A stretch of 64,000 nt of DNA from Bacillota bacterium (GCA_023388635.1 JAEWFW010000004.1:62001-126000); one strand, 5' to 3'; counted from the first letter of the stretch, positions 33,596-42,837 are shown. Numbers and translations: made by a program. Notes: generated from the letters alone by a model not told the origin.

Positions 33596-35644
33596 TCAAT
33601 CGCTCTCCTCTACGCTGTTCGGTAGCACTCGAACAGGCAGGAATACTTCACTGTAAAACATTTCGCCTTCATGGTAAAATTCGGCGTTGCCGCCGTACTG
33701 GGCAGCAGCCGCGCGGATGGAAGCAAGACCGACACCTTTGCGCTTTGTTTGTTTTTGCGAGAAAACATCACCGTTTTTCACATGCAGACTGCCGTCAAAT
33801 CGGTTCTCCACAGGAAACACCAGCTGATTGCGTTTGAGACCGATGCGAACGACGATTTGCCGTTTCGGCGGGGAAATGCGCACCGATGCTTCCAACGCGT
33901 TTTCCAAGATATTAGAAAGCATCACGCACAAATCGATATCGTTTATCGGCAAAGATTCCGTAAGCTTCGCCTGTACGGCAAATTCCGTATCCTGCTCGGC
34001 GGCAAGACCGGCATACATGCGCAGCACCATGTCGGTGACATAGTGGTTGCAATAGGAGCTATCGATCGGTGTGAATTGCTTGTCACTGTACTCGTTCAGA
34101 TAGCGTCGAAGCGTATCAATATTGTCGTCTGCCAGCAGTTCACGCATCATCACAATATGATGGCGCAGATCGTGGCGCGCTGCCCGAACTTCCCTTTCTT
34201 TTTCGAGAATCATAGGATGATAGGTTCGCTGTACTTCCAGTATTTTCGATACACGTTCTACCCGCGCTTCCACCGCATGACGCAGCCGCAGTTGCTTGGC
34301 AAGCTCCAGCGCCATGATAATACCGATAACCAGCACCATGACACCGCCGGAAAGTTCGGTAAACCATCCGAAACGAATCGGTTCATACATCGGCAGCAGC
34401 CTGTCCATAATCAGCGAAGCGGTAAATACCGTCGTGCCGATCAGCAGCGGGTACCCGTAAGCCGCCGTGCCCCGCACGACACTGTAAACGGCGCAGGCAG
34501 TGAGATACAAGGCGCTTGTCCACATATACAACTCTATTAAATGGGAGTATGTCATCATGAGATTGAGGCTGTCACTTAATAATAGGGGAACGAGCAGCGC
34601 CCAACTGCAAACAAATCCGCCGAGGATGGCGAAAATTTTGGCAAATGTTCGGTTGACCGGGGAAATTTGGCTCTGGATCAGATTGACAAACAACAGCATC
34701 ATGCACCAAGCGAAATTTTCCAACAAATAGAACTTCATTCCTCCCGGCACCAGTGTTTTCACCACCGGATAACAGATAGATATAGCGAACGACAGACATA
34801 CGACCGCATAGAGAAACGGCAGCGTCGCGTGGCGGTCATTTTCTCGATTCGTCTTTGCAGTGCTCCTCGTTCTGCTGAAAATACCGACCAAAAGATAAAG
34901 CACTCCGATACAGAGGGCGACGACGAGAGCCGCCGAGCGAACAACCAGACGGAGATTCAACAAGTCTGTCACCGCAGCCGCTTCACCGAAAGCGGGCGGA
35001 TAGACAATCCCGCTGTAAACATAACTGTAGTCGGAAACGGCGATCAGGATTTCCAAGCGTTCCGCCGCCTGTACCGTCACCGAGCTGTTGCCGGTCTGTG
35101 GTCGATAGTGTAAAGGATCGGTTTCGCCCATCTGTTTCATCAGTGTACCGTTGATATACAGCTTGTATGCCGAATAGATTTCCGGCAATTCCAGCGTATA
35201 ACTGCGCGGTTCCGCAGGCAGGAAAATATTCAGCCGGTATGTAGCACTGCCGTGGGGGCTGCGCGCAGTATCTGCTTCCACGCGCCCTTCAAACCCGCCG
35301 TACTGACCGATAAAGGTGTACTCGTCCGGCAAGGGCGCGTTTTGTAGAAATGCTTGCGGACTCAGCAGCTTGCCGCGGTAGATTTCCCAGTTGCGTATCA
35401 GATGGACGACGGGATACTGTTCCAGTGCCGCTTCGTCTAAGCGCATAACACCGCCCACAGGCTGAGGTCCCGGAGCGGTGTATTTATTGTCGAATTGATA
35501 GCACAGATAGAACAAGCCGGCAGCCGCAAAGAGCACGGCAAGCATCGATACCGTGATTCGCAGGAACGGTTGCGATCGCGACCGCCTATTTATGTGCAAC
35601 TGGTTATGCATTGATAGGTTACTATGCATCGATAGGTTACTCAT
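33596..35644 (-). CDS. 7TM sensor kinase with AgrC-like ATPase
   Basis: A 682-residue receptor: cytoplasmic N-terminus with a short duplicated SNLSMH element, transmembrane anchor (about 28-48), extracellular jelly-roll domain (YKLYINGTLMKQMG signature), seven transmembrane helices (about 230-440), a dimerisation helix with the phospho-acceptor RHDLRHH (near 490), and a GHKL ATPase with NILENALEA and GVGLASIRAAA. The ATPase type pairs with LytTR regulators in peptide quorum sensing, but here the input side is a 7TMR-DISM-like domain instead of an AgrC membrane domain. It overlaps the preceding gene by eight bases and precedes the LytTR regulator by 53. Confidence 0.88.
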   Translation of the reverse strand: MSNLSMHSNLSMHNQLHINRRSRSQPFLRITVSMLAVLFAAAGLFYLCYQFDNKYTAPGPQPVGGVMRLDEAALEQYPVVHLIRNWEIYRGKLLSPQAFLQNAPLPDEYTFIGQYGGFEGRVEADTARSPHGSATYRLNIFLPAEPRSYTLELPEIYSAYKLYINGTLMKQMGETDPLHYRPQTGNSSVTVQAAERLEILIAVSDYSYVYSGIVYPPAFGEAAAVTDLLNLRLVVRSAALVVALCIGVLYLLVGIFSRTRSTAKTNRENDRHATLPFLYAVVCLSFAISICYPVVKTLVPGGMKFYLLENFAWCMMLLFVNLIQSQISPVNRTFAKIFAILGGFVCSWALLVPLLLSDSLNLMMTYSHLIELYMWTSALYLTACAVYSVVRGTAAYGYPLLIGTTVFTASLIMDRLLPMYEPIRFGWFTELSGGVMVLVIGIIMALELAKQLRLRHAVEARVERVSKILEVQRTYHPMILEKEREVRAARHDLRHHIVMMRELLADDNIDTLRRYLNEYSDKQFTPIDSSYCNHYVTDMVLRMYAGLAAEQDTEFAVQAKLTESLPINDIDLCVMLSNILENALEASVRISPPKRQIVVRIGLKRNQLVFPVENRFDGSLHVKNGDVFSQKQTKRKGVGLASIRAAAAQYGGNAEFYHEGEMFYSEVFLPVRVLPNSVEESD

Positions 35645-37817
35645 GACCGTTTCCTCCGCGTTTACGGCGAGCGGCAGTTGTGACGTTTGTGAACACTTTG
35701 TAAGCGCCCCCCAAAGACACCAAACTGAGGACGGCGATCAATGCCGTCATTTCCCAAGTGTCGGTATAAGCGGGTTCGTCTTCCGCCGTGCCTGGCGCTG
35801 TCGCATTAGTTGGCGTATTGGCTACGAAAACCTTTGGATATCCCGAGTTGTCGGAGTCGTCCGCTTTTGCAGCATCGGTGCCTGCATGTTCGGTATCTGC
35901 ATGCTCTGTGAGCGTATAGGTTCCCGGCAGCGACAAAGAGAACGTCACTCTGGCAGAGCTGCCGTCCTGTGTGGCTTCAACATCAGTGCCGTTCGGCAAC
36001 GCGCGGGTAACCGCTTTGCCGCTCCAAGGGAGGCTCACCAGAAACGGCTCAGTGAACACTTCCGCCGGCTCTTTACCGTTGACCGTGAAAGCCACAGTAA
36101 AACTCCGGCTGTCCGTTTGGTAAAGCGTGACCGCGAACGTATCCGCAGCACGAATACCGAGTTCCGCAAGGTACGCAGTCGGCAATGAGACGCGCAATTC
36201 CCCGTTGAGAAAAGATACATACTCTGGGTTTGCCGTCATCATCATTTCCAGCGACTTGCCGGATACGGTGACACCGTTGGCATCGACAGTCTCGGCGGAA
36301 ATGCCGGGCGATGTTGTTTGCTTGTGTATGGCGGACGGTTCTGTCGGCTGCTTTGTAGGCTCTGTCGTTTGTATAGACGGAACGTCAGCAAGATCCTCCG
36401 CTACCTTCTCTATATCAGATTTGTCGATATGTATCATCATCTCGTTCCCAAGCGAATCGCCCGGTGCTGTCGGAGCGCCATTACTGGCAATTCCCGCTGC
36501 ATCGCCCGGTGGCACGACAGACCGCTTGTCGGTGCTTGGTGCAGGCAGCGCATCCCTATCTGGTATCGGCAATTCGGGAGATTTGTCGGCTGTCCCGCCG
36601 CCGGGCTGTTGCTCGGGTATATGAGCAACCGGTTTATCAGCACCGATATCCGGAGTTCCCGGCGAGATAGGTGGATCGCCGTCCGAAGCGTCCGGTGAAT
36701 CGTCTGAATCATCGTCTGAACCGTCCGAGGAATCATCGTCCGGGTCTGTGGGCGGCGGCAGAGTGTTCTCGCCACGGTCGCCGCCTTTGCGGTCACCGCC
36801 CTGCTCATTGGTGGCACGTGGCAGGCTGTTGTTCACCAGATCGAGCACGATCACATTGGAAAAGCGCTGATCGTCGTATTCTACCTGAAACTTGTAGATA
36901 TGCCCGGGAGTGAGGTTGCGGAAAAATATTTCCAAGCCGTTCACCTTCTCCGTGCCGCCGTCGGCAACAAATCGACCGTAGGCATTGTAAAATGGACGTG
37001 CTTGATCGTTTTCCGGCTTGTGCCAGTCGCCGCCGTCCACAGATGCCCAAAGCACAGGTTGGTCTGCCTTGTATAACCACTGTATCAGATAACCCGACTG
37101 GTAATGGCTCACTGCCCGCAGATCCACCGCGTCGTCGGCGACGACATGGACGCCGGATAAATAGAACTCTTTTCCGGAAAATGTCACGCCGCCGGGCAGG
37201 TCGAACACAAAAGGATAATAAACCCCGGCGGTATTCGTATCAATCCTATCGAGATTCAGCGCCACCGGAGCGAGAAACGAGTCGCCCCGTTCCGTGGTCA
37301 GATGCGCTTCATCATATATGTATCCGAAAAATTGCGGCAAATCCTCACGAGAGGTGCCGAGGGGAATCACGGCGTTCGGCTGATCGGTATAGAGGCAGCT
37401 TGCGATCGTTTCCGTAGGCTCGCCCTCCGGGTCGTACACAATCACCGGCACCTCTGCCGTAAGCGGTTGATCGCGAAAAACATAGCCGTTCGGAAGTGCC
37501 ATATTGCCCGTAAGCATACGGCGACCGACGCTCAAATTGTCAAAGTCATCGTACCTCCAGACAATCTCACATTCTACCGCTCGAAATCTATCATATACGG
37601 CATAAGCGACAGTGGGAACCGAGAGCGTATCGGACTGCTCTCCGCGTCTGAGAAAATGTGCCATATCGCTGTCGTCGATGAGAACATCGTATACTTCCAA
37701 CGGTGCATCGACCATTATCGCCACAGGCGTATCATTCGCATAAATAACCTGTGACGGAAAGCACAGGGCAAGCAACAACAACAAAGCTTCCAGCAAAAAT
37801 AGAAATCTGATTTTCAT
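35637..37817 (-). CDS. Secreted C-terminally anchored protein of the LytTR operon
   Basis: A 726-residue protein: signal peptide 1-27, a beta-rich extracellular region (about 30-330), a long disordered linker (about 335-480) rich in Asp, Ser, Pro and Gly, a second globular domain (about 500-640), and a C-terminal transmembrane helix (about 692-712) with a basic tail. I do not recognise the family. As first gene of an operon with a 7TM sensor and LytTR regulator, it may be a co-receptor or the monitored cell-surface state reporter; that is inference. ATG behind AAGGTGGTGA; a TGTGAT-17-TATAAT promoter lies upstream. Confidence 0.78.
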   Translation of the reverse strand: MKIRFLFLLEALLLLLALCFPSQVIYANDTPVAIMVDAPLEVYDVLIDDSDMAHFLRRGEQSDTLSVPTVAYAVYDRFRAVECEIVWRYDDFDNLSVGRRMLTGNMALPNGYVFRDQPLTAEVPVIVYDPEGEPTETIASCLYTDQPNAVIPLGTSREDLPQFFGYIYDEAHLTTERGDSFLAPVALNLDRIDTNTAGVYYPFVFDLPGGVTFSGKEFYLSGVHVVADDAVDLRAVSHYQSGYLIQWLYKADQPVLWASVDGGDWHKPENDQARPFYNAYGRFVADGGTEKVNGLEIFFRNLTPGHIYKFQVEYDDQRFSNVIVLDLVNNSLPRATNEQGGDRKGGDRGENTLPPPTDPDDDSSDGSDDDSDDSPDASDGDPPISPGTPDIGADKPVAHIPEQQPGGGTADKSPELPIPDRDALPAPSTDKRSVVPPGDAAGIASNGAPTAPGDSLGNEMMIHIDKSDIEKVAEDLADVPSIQTTEPTKQPTEPSAIHKQTTSPGISAETVDANGVTVSGKSLEMMMTANPEYVSFLNGELRVSLPTAYLAELGIRAADTFAVTLYQTDSRSFTVAFTVNGKEPAEVFTEPFLVSLPWSGKAVTRALPNGTDVEATQDGSSARVTFSLSLPGTYTLTEHADTEHAGTDAAKADDSDNSGYPKVFVANTPTNATAPGTAEDEPAYTDTWEMTALIAVLSLVSLGGAYKVFTNVTTAARRKRGGNGHE

Positions 37818-37841
37818 ATCGCCGATTCACCACCTTGGTAC

Positions 37842-37870
37842 ATTATAGCGTTTACCATTATTATATCACA
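37842..37870 (-). promoter_or_regulatory. Promoter of the minus-strand sensor operon
   Basis: On the minus strand, TGTGAT (37865-37870), 17 bases, TATAAT (37842-37847), 25 bases before the start codon. Confidence 0.55.
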
Positions 37871-37903
37871 GGGAGGACAGTGAAGATAAGCGTAGATTTT
37901 ACT

Positions 37904-37972
37904 ACCCGTTCGTGACACTTTAGCCCTGTTCATGATAGCTGATTGATTTGCGAGAGCTAATTTTGCTAGAAT
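37904..37972 (+). promoter_or_regulatory. LytTR-type direct-repeat promoter, copy A
   Basis: ACCCGTTCGTGACA (37904-37917) and its variant CCCTGTTCATGATA (37924-37937), 20-bp period, followed by TTGATT (37943-37948), 18 bases, TAGAAT (37967-37972). It points at the small alpha-CTD-like gene and also lies in front of the divergent LytTR operon. Confidence 0.7.
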
Positions 37973-38030
37973 TAAGCTGTTCGTTTCAGAAAAGCTACGT
38001 CGTCAATGTTCGGGCTAGAACAAAAGAACG

Positions 38031-38079
38031 GTTAAGATTTCTTAACAATTGACACAGAAGCAGACGGCTATACTACAAT
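38031..38079 (+). promoter_or_regulatory. Palindromic operator-promoter, copy 2 (one mismatch)
   Basis: GTTAAGATTTCTTAAC (38031-38046) differs from the perfect core by one base. GACACAG follows as in the other copies, and TACAAT (38074-38079) begins 35.5 bp from the palindrome centre, the same spacing as elsewhere. It is a second promoter before the alpha-CTD-like gene. Confidence 0.65.
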
Positions 38080-38129
38080 AAAAATGATATAGAGGATCAA
38101 ATGAGGTGTTCGATCAAAGGAGGGTGACG

Positions 38130-38375
38130 ATGGAGAACGATGTGCTCCTGTATTTCCAACAATACATCATAATGACTCAAGGCGATTCAGCGAAGCTGCG
38201 GCGTGTAGCCAAGCAACTGCATCGAGCGGGGATTGCCAATATGGACACGTTATGTGGGATGATTTTGAAGAAGCCGGAAAGAATTCGCGCTTGCCGTAAT
38301 ATCGGCAAAAAGAGCATGGTGCTTATAGATGAAGTGTGCAAGAATTATCGCAAAGAGAAGGAAGATGTCGAATAA
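38130..38375 (+). CDS. Stand-alone RNA polymerase alpha-CTD-like small protein
   Basis: An 81-residue protein. The C-terminal two thirds read like the alpha-subunit C-terminal domain: RVAKQL (25-30) aligns with the RSANCL helix that holds the DNA-contacting Arg, and NIGKKSMVLIDEV (57-69) with the NLGKKSLTEI helix-hairpin-helix. The alpha N-terminal assembly domain is absent, so it could touch DNA or transcription factors without building polymerase. ATG 38130 is chosen for the very strong AAAGGAGGGTGA before it. It sits under both a LytTR-type and a palindromic promoter and is followed by a terminator. Function is inference from motif resemblance; a generic HhH protein is the alternative. Confidence 0.6.
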   Translation: MENDVLLYFQQYIIMTQGDSAKLRRVAKQLHRAGIANMDTLCGMILKKPERIRACRNIGKKSMVLIDEVCKNYRKEKEDVE

Positions 38376-38518
38376 GCGAGCTTTCTATGTCTTTACAAAC
38401 CTGCTGTTAAACGTAACAATTGTTGCTATACGATGAAAACAAATAATAGGATTAGAATATTGCCATGACGAGTTGGCAATAAAAGACTATGCAGCATTGC
38501 AGCAGTCCAAAAATAAAC

Positions 38519-38570
38519 AACCGCATCGTACAGCAGACTTATCGGTCTGGGCGATGCGGTTTTGCTTTGC
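38519..38570 (+). terminator. Terminator after the alpha-CTD-like gene
   Basis: AACCGCATCG (38519-38528) pairs with CGATGCGGTT (38552-38561), with a nested AGAC/GTCT stem and a T-rich tail. A smaller hairpin (ATTGCCA/TGGCAAT) lies near 38460-38480. The rest of 38376-38650 holds no gene I can support. Confidence 0.8.
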
Positions 38571-38654
38571 TGCCACGGCGTAAAGGTCTCAATATCCATA
38601 ATAACAAGGTCACCGCTGCCGTTTTTAGTCAGATAGTAGAAACATAGATTTCAC

Positions 38655-38725
38655 AACCCGTTCGTGCCATTTCAGACCCGTTCGTGACAGTTCGCTTGAT
38701 TTGCGAACACGGCATTTGTTAGAAT
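38655..38725 (+). promoter_or_regulatory. LytTR-type direct-repeat promoter, copy B
   Basis: ACCCGTTCGTGCCA (38656) and ACCCGTTCGTGACA (38676), 20-bp period, then TTGATT (38696-38701), 18 bases, TAGAAT (38720-38725). It drives the two-gene unit starting at 38869, with a leader of about 135 bases. Confidence 0.75.
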
Positions 38726-38868
38726 TCTGGGTGTCCGGTTTTGCCAAACGACATGCTGGATGTGAGTGCACAGGAATGGATGCATGATAAAAGTATGGTC
38801 TTGGTATGCGTTGAAAAAAGGAAACGGAAAGCGGAGTCAAAAAACGGGAAAAATTAGGGAGGATTATC

Positions 38869-39168
38869 ATGAGCGAAAATAAGGATATCAATGCAGGCAA
38901 TATCAGTCAAGGAAATAAAAGCGCGGCAACAAACAATTTTAAAGACACCGCCGTGGTTTCTGAAGCCGATGTGACAGCAATGATCTACAATGAACTCAAC
39001 AAAATATTCGGTTCCGGCAATCAATTATTTTGCATGGAAATGCCCGGCAGAATCCTGAATCAATTGGACTACGCGTATCCTATGGAGGATTATAACAGCA
39101 GTTCACTGACGAAACCGTATGTCATCCAAGAAAATGAATTTCGTTTAACCGACAAAGAAAGGGTCTGA
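38869..39168 (+). CDS. Small cytoplasmic protein preceding a surface gene
   Basis: A 99-residue protein with a polar, Asn/Ser-rich first third and a more compact remainder with few hydrophobic residues; no signal peptide or transmembrane segment. I do not recognise it. AGGGAGG precedes the ATG by the right distance, and the gene ends six bases before a large secreted protein that itself has only a weak ribosome binding site, so it probably couples translation of the next gene. It belongs to the LytTR-type promoter B transcript. A regulatory or secretion-partner role would be guesswork. Confidence 0.6.
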   Translation: MSENKDINAGNISQGNKSAATNNFKDTAVVSEADVTAMIYNELNKIFGSGNQLFCMEMPGRILNQLDYAYPMEDYNSSSLTKPYVIQENEFRLTDKERV

Positions 39169-39174
39169 TAAACT

Positions 39175-42100
39175 ATGCAAACAAAATACATGCACAAGAA
39201 AGTGGGTTTGCTTTTTCTTGCAACTATAATGTTCTTGAATATGATTGTAGTATCATCTATCGAAGCAAAAGCGGCAGCAATCGATCCAAACACATTACAA
39301 AAGGGAGATATCGTATATTTCGGCTTATACCCGAAAACAGAGATAGGGACAACAGAACCCCCGGAAGGAGCAGAAGGTGTCGACTGGGTTTCACGGCGTG
39401 ACGTTAGGGATTCTAATCAACAAAAATATTACTCCATAAAACCCATTGAATGGAGTGTATTGAGCACAACTGACAATGAGTTGTTTTTAATAACGGAAGA
39501 TTCAATTGATTCAAAGGCGTATTGTTCAAATTACGACGGCTCTGAGTGGATCGACTCAGAAGTCCGTCCATGGCTGAATAAAGAAACTGAGGGTGGTTTT
39601 ATAGCCCAAGCATTTTCCGATGTCCAAAGAAGTGTTATAAAAACGGTATATAATCAAAATTATAACAACGATAACTTTACCTCCGGAGGGACTCCAACAA
39701 ATGACAAAGTGTTTTTACTGTCTTATCCGGAAGCAAAAAATTCAACATATTTCACTGGGAATACGAAAACATTAGCAAAAAACACTGATTATGCGATGGC
39801 GGCATACCAGATTCACTATACTCCTGAGCAAGGTAATGTATATTATTGGCTTAGAAGCAAGACAGCAAACAGACACGCAACTTATGTAGATAAGTATGGT
39901 AATGTACTATCCGGAGACGAGAATACAACGCGCAGCTTAGGAATCCGACCTGCCGTCAAGCTTAATCTCACGCAATTAACGATCGAAGCAAGCGGAACAA
40001 TTAAAGTCAATATACCTGAAAGTGATATTAGTGTCACACCTTACAACGGTGAATATGACGGTGGTGGTCATAGCATAACTGTATCGGATTCAGGTGGAGG
40101 CACGATTACTTATAGCACGACGGCAGACGGAGTCTACACCGATGTAAATCCGCAATACGCCAACGCAGGAACGTACACGACATATTTTAAAGTCAACAGA
40201 GGCGGTGATTCCGTTGAGTACAGCGACTCATCGACAGTCACAATCACGAAAAAACCGCTTGCGAACAGCATGATCGGAGCGATTGCCGCCGAAACATACA
40301 CGGGCAGTCCGATTGAACCGGCGCTTACGGTGACCGACAGCGTGTATTTGACTTCGTCTGACTATACCGTCGGCTATGCAGGCAATACAAATGCCGGAAC
40401 GGCCACGGCGACCATAACGGCAACTGAAACCGGTAATTACAGCGGTACAGTAACGGCAAATTTTACAATCAATAAAGCATTTATATCGGACGCGAATCAA
40501 ACATTTGAAGTAGCGGAAAACACCGCTCATGGCTACACGTTTGACTTGACGACCCTTTTGCCGGGTAACATGAACGTATCAGGAGTTGCTTACGCTCCGT
40601 CCATTATATCAAATGATGACGGTCTTTTAGAAACAAGTCTGAATTACACTTCCGGAAGCTCCTTGACGATTCCCGTGCTGGCGGTGGACGATGCTGGTAA
40701 AACCGCAACCATTAAAGTCACTGTTTCCAGTGATAATTACCATGACTTCGATGCCGATATTACGGTTCGCTCTATCGAAAAAACCGCGGTAACGATCTCG
40801 GGCATTACGATCGAAGGCGGCGAATATAACGGCAGTCCACATTCGTATGTTGGGACACCGATATTCACGTCTGCCCTTGGCGGCAGTGCTGTTGCCGTAT
40901 CCGGTTTTGATGTACGATACGAATCGACGGACGGTCGAGGATATAGCGGCACGACCGCCCCGGTTAACGCAGGAGCCTATGTGCTGACGATATCCGTTGC
41001 AGGCACAGATATCCAATATGCAGGCAGCCACAATTATTCATTCACCATTTCTCCTAAAACAGTAACAGTAAGGGCTGACGATCAAACGATCAAGCAAGGA
41101 GAGCCACTGCCTGCTCCGACAGTGAGCTATCTGGGGTATATTTCACCGGATGACGAAACGAATACATTAAGCACACAAGCGGTAGCGAGGTTACATGTCA
41201 GCGACAGTAATACGGCAGGAACTACAGTGATCGATTTCCAAACCCAATCCGTCTTAGAAAGTGTATACGCGAATTACACACTGAACCATATAAACGGCAT
41301 CTTGACGATCAACGCACTGAGTACAGAAAGTAATCTATTGAATGTGATTACGCCGAGCAATGCGGCGGTAACAGGAACCAATATTACTGCCCGTGTCGCG
41401 AACAATGTTACATCGCAAGTGATCGACGTTGCGGTCAGTGATGAAGCGACGTGGAAGCTATACAGCGACGCATTGGGTACTGATGAAATTGCGAATCAAA
41501 CAATGACCCTGAATGTCGGAACCAATACGGCGTATATCAAGGTAACGGCTGAAAATGGGTTGGCATATACAATCTATCAAATTGACATCACGCGGGCAAG
41601 CGCCGGCGGCGGTGGAGGCAATGGGGGAAGTGGAGGCAGCTCCGATGGTGGAGATAGTAGTTCCGGCGGCACACCACAGCCGCAGGCGCCGACGGAAGTC
41701 ATCAAGCAAGCACAGACAGACCGCGCCATTGAAGCGGCGATTGAGGCAGGGGAAAAGCCGGTAATCGCTATCGACGGTAAGACTAAGGGTGCGGAAATCT
41801 CAGCCGATCAACTGCTTGCCAATCAGCGGCAGGGCAATGAATTGCTCCTCGTCAATCAAGGGCAGCAGCTCAGTCTGTCGCCGCAATTCATCGAAGCGCT
41901 TGACTTGCAAGACAAGTCTGCGGCGAAGGTGGTCATTAACTTCGCGCTATCACAGCAAGCCATCAATTCGCAAACAGCGGAGAACCTTATGCGCGTCGAT
42001 CCACTCAATCAAACGCTTGCCGGACAGAAGCAAGAAATCGACATTCACGTCGACGAACAGTCTGTCGGTCGCATGAGTCAGCCGATCAAGGTCACAGTCG

Positions 42101-42624
42101 ATGTATCGGAATTGAATCTGACTGACGCGCAAAAAGCCAATTTCAGCGGCGTGCTCTATGACACAGACGGCAAGATCGCTCGACAACTCGGCGGCGAATT
42201 CAGCGCCGACGGCAAGACGTTCAGTTATTATACGTATCAGACCGGTGAGCATGGCGTAATCGTATCGGGCAATCTGAAAAAGCTGCAACTACAGATTGGA
42301 AGTAAAGAATACACCGTCAATGGAGAGCAGAAGAGCAACGACGTGTCGCCGGTGATCGAAGAAGGCAGAACATTGCTGCCGCTGCGTTCGATAGCGGAGG
42401 CGCTGGAAGCGGCAGTCGAATGGAACAATGAGACAAAAACCGTAGCAATCATGAAGAACGGCAAGACTGTGTATGTCGTAATCGGCGAAGAACTGCCGGG
42501 AGGCATGGGAACGGCTGTCATCCGCGACGGACGCACCCTTGTACCGCTGCGCTACATCGCCGAGCAACTGGGAGCGAATGTTGTCTGGGATGCGGCAACA
42601 AAGCAGGTATCGATCTATCAATAG
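39175..42624 (+). CDS. Secreted DUF6273/MBG surface protein with stalk module (family member 2)
   Basis: An 1149-residue protein: signal peptide 1-34 (AKA-AA), a DUF6273-like domain (about 40-265, ending in GIRPAVKLNL), several MBG/YDG-type beta domains (about 285-700), a cadherin-like beta-sandwich (about 718-802), a Gly/Ser linker, and the shared C-terminal module ending in the stalk domain (TLLPLRSIAEAL and TLVPLRYIAEQLGANVVW). It follows the small 99-residue gene under LytTR-type promoter B, not under a palindrome, which separates its control from members 1, 3 and 4. The module's first part is nearly identical in DNA to that of member 3. Probable adhesin; no enzymatic motif seen. Confidence 0.85.
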   Translation: MQTKYMHKKVGLLFLATIMFLNMIVVSSIEAKAAAIDPNTLQKGDIVYFGLYPKTEIGTTEPPEGAEGVDWVSRRDVRDSNQQKYYSIKPIEWSVLSTTDNELFLITEDSIDSKAYCSNYDGSEWIDSEVRPWLNKETEGGFIAQAFSDVQRSVIKTVYNQNYNNDNFTSGGTPTNDKVFLLSYPEAKNSTYFTGNTKTLAKNTDYAMAAYQIHYTPEQGNVYYWLRSKTANRHATYVDKYGNVLSGDENTTRSLGIRPAVKLNLTQLTIEASGTIKVNIPESDISVTPYNGEYDGGGHSITVSDSGGGTITYSTTADGVYTDVNPQYANAGTYTTYFKVNRGGDSVEYSDSSTVTITKKPLANSMIGAIAAETYTGSPIEPALTVTDSVYLTSSDYTVGYAGNTNAGTATATITATETGNYSGTVTANFTINKAFISDANQTFEVAENTAHGYTFDLTTLLPGNMNVSGVAYAPSIISNDDGLLETSLNYTSGSSLTIPVLAVDDAGKTATIKVTVSSDNYHDFDADITVRSIEKTAVTISGITIEGGEYNGSPHSYVGTPIFTSALGGSAVAVSGFDVRYESTDGRGYSGTTAPVNAGAYVLTISVAGTDIQYAGSHNYSFTISPKTVTVRADDQTIKQGEPLPAPTVSYLGYISPDDETNTLSTQAVARLHVSDSNTAGTTVIDFQTQSVLESVYANYTLNHINGILTINALSTESNLLNVITPSNAAVTGTNITARVANNVTSQVIDVAVSDEATWKLYSDALGTDEIANQTMTLNVGTNTAYIKVTAENGLAYTIYQIDITRASAGGGGGNGGSGGSSDGGDSSSGGTPQPQAPTEVIKQAQTDRAIEAAIEAGEKPVIAIDGKTKGAEISADQLLANQRQGNELLLVNQGQQLSLSPQFIEALDLQDKSAAKVVINFALSQQAINSQTAENLMRVDPLNQTLAGQKQEIDIHVDEQSVGRMSQPIKVTVDVSELNLTDAQKANFSGVLYDTDGKIARQLGGEFSADGKTFSYYTYQTGEHGVIVSGNLKKLQLQIGSKEYTVNGEQKSNDVSPVIEEGRTLLPLRSIAEALEAAVEWNNETKTVAIMKNGKTVYVVIGEELPGGMGTAVIRDGRTLVPLRYIAEQLGANVVWDAATKQVSIYQ
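41669..42254 (+). repeat. Near-identical module block, copy in member 2
   Basis: About 585 bases matching 47098-47698 in member 3 with only scattered differences, far closer than the rest of the two genes. Points to recent duplication or gene conversion. Confidence 0.75.
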
Positions 42625-42675
42625 ATTGTATGTATCAGTAGACAGCATCTATATATTGCACATAGAAGCTGAATA

Positions 42676-42804
42676 ACGAAAAAAATTCGTCCCGAGCTGT
42701 TAAGAATTCTTAACAGCTCACATAGGGCAGATTTTTTTTGCTATGCTGACATTGTACGGTGGAATTTAGGAGAAATTATGATCTGCTGAACCGGCAGAAA
42801 TCAA
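42676..42804 (+). promoter_or_regulatory. Palindromic operator-promoter, copy 3, with DUF2442 relic
   Basis: The palindrome is extended here to 26 perfect bp (42694-42719) around GTTAAGAATTCTTAAC, preceded by an ACGAA/TTCGT mini-hairpin and followed by CACATAGGG and TATGCT (42742-42747), again 35.5 bp from the centre. Bases 42771-42796 then match the 3' end of the DUF2442 gene (28175-28200) with one base missing, so an internal deletion removed that gene from this copy. Confidence 0.75.
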
Positions 42805-42837
42805 TTTGAATGTCACTATGAAAGGAGAAGAAATAGT

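Noticed and set aside
33671..34540. 289-codon plus-strand open frame opposite the sensor kinase
   Set aside because: The minus-strand frame has clear kinase motifs throughout; the plus-strand translation has none and no ribosome binding site.
39175..40000. DUF6273 domain as the variable protein of a diversity-generating retroelement
   Set aside because: No reverse transcriptase and no template/variable repeat pair with adenine-biased differences was seen in the window.
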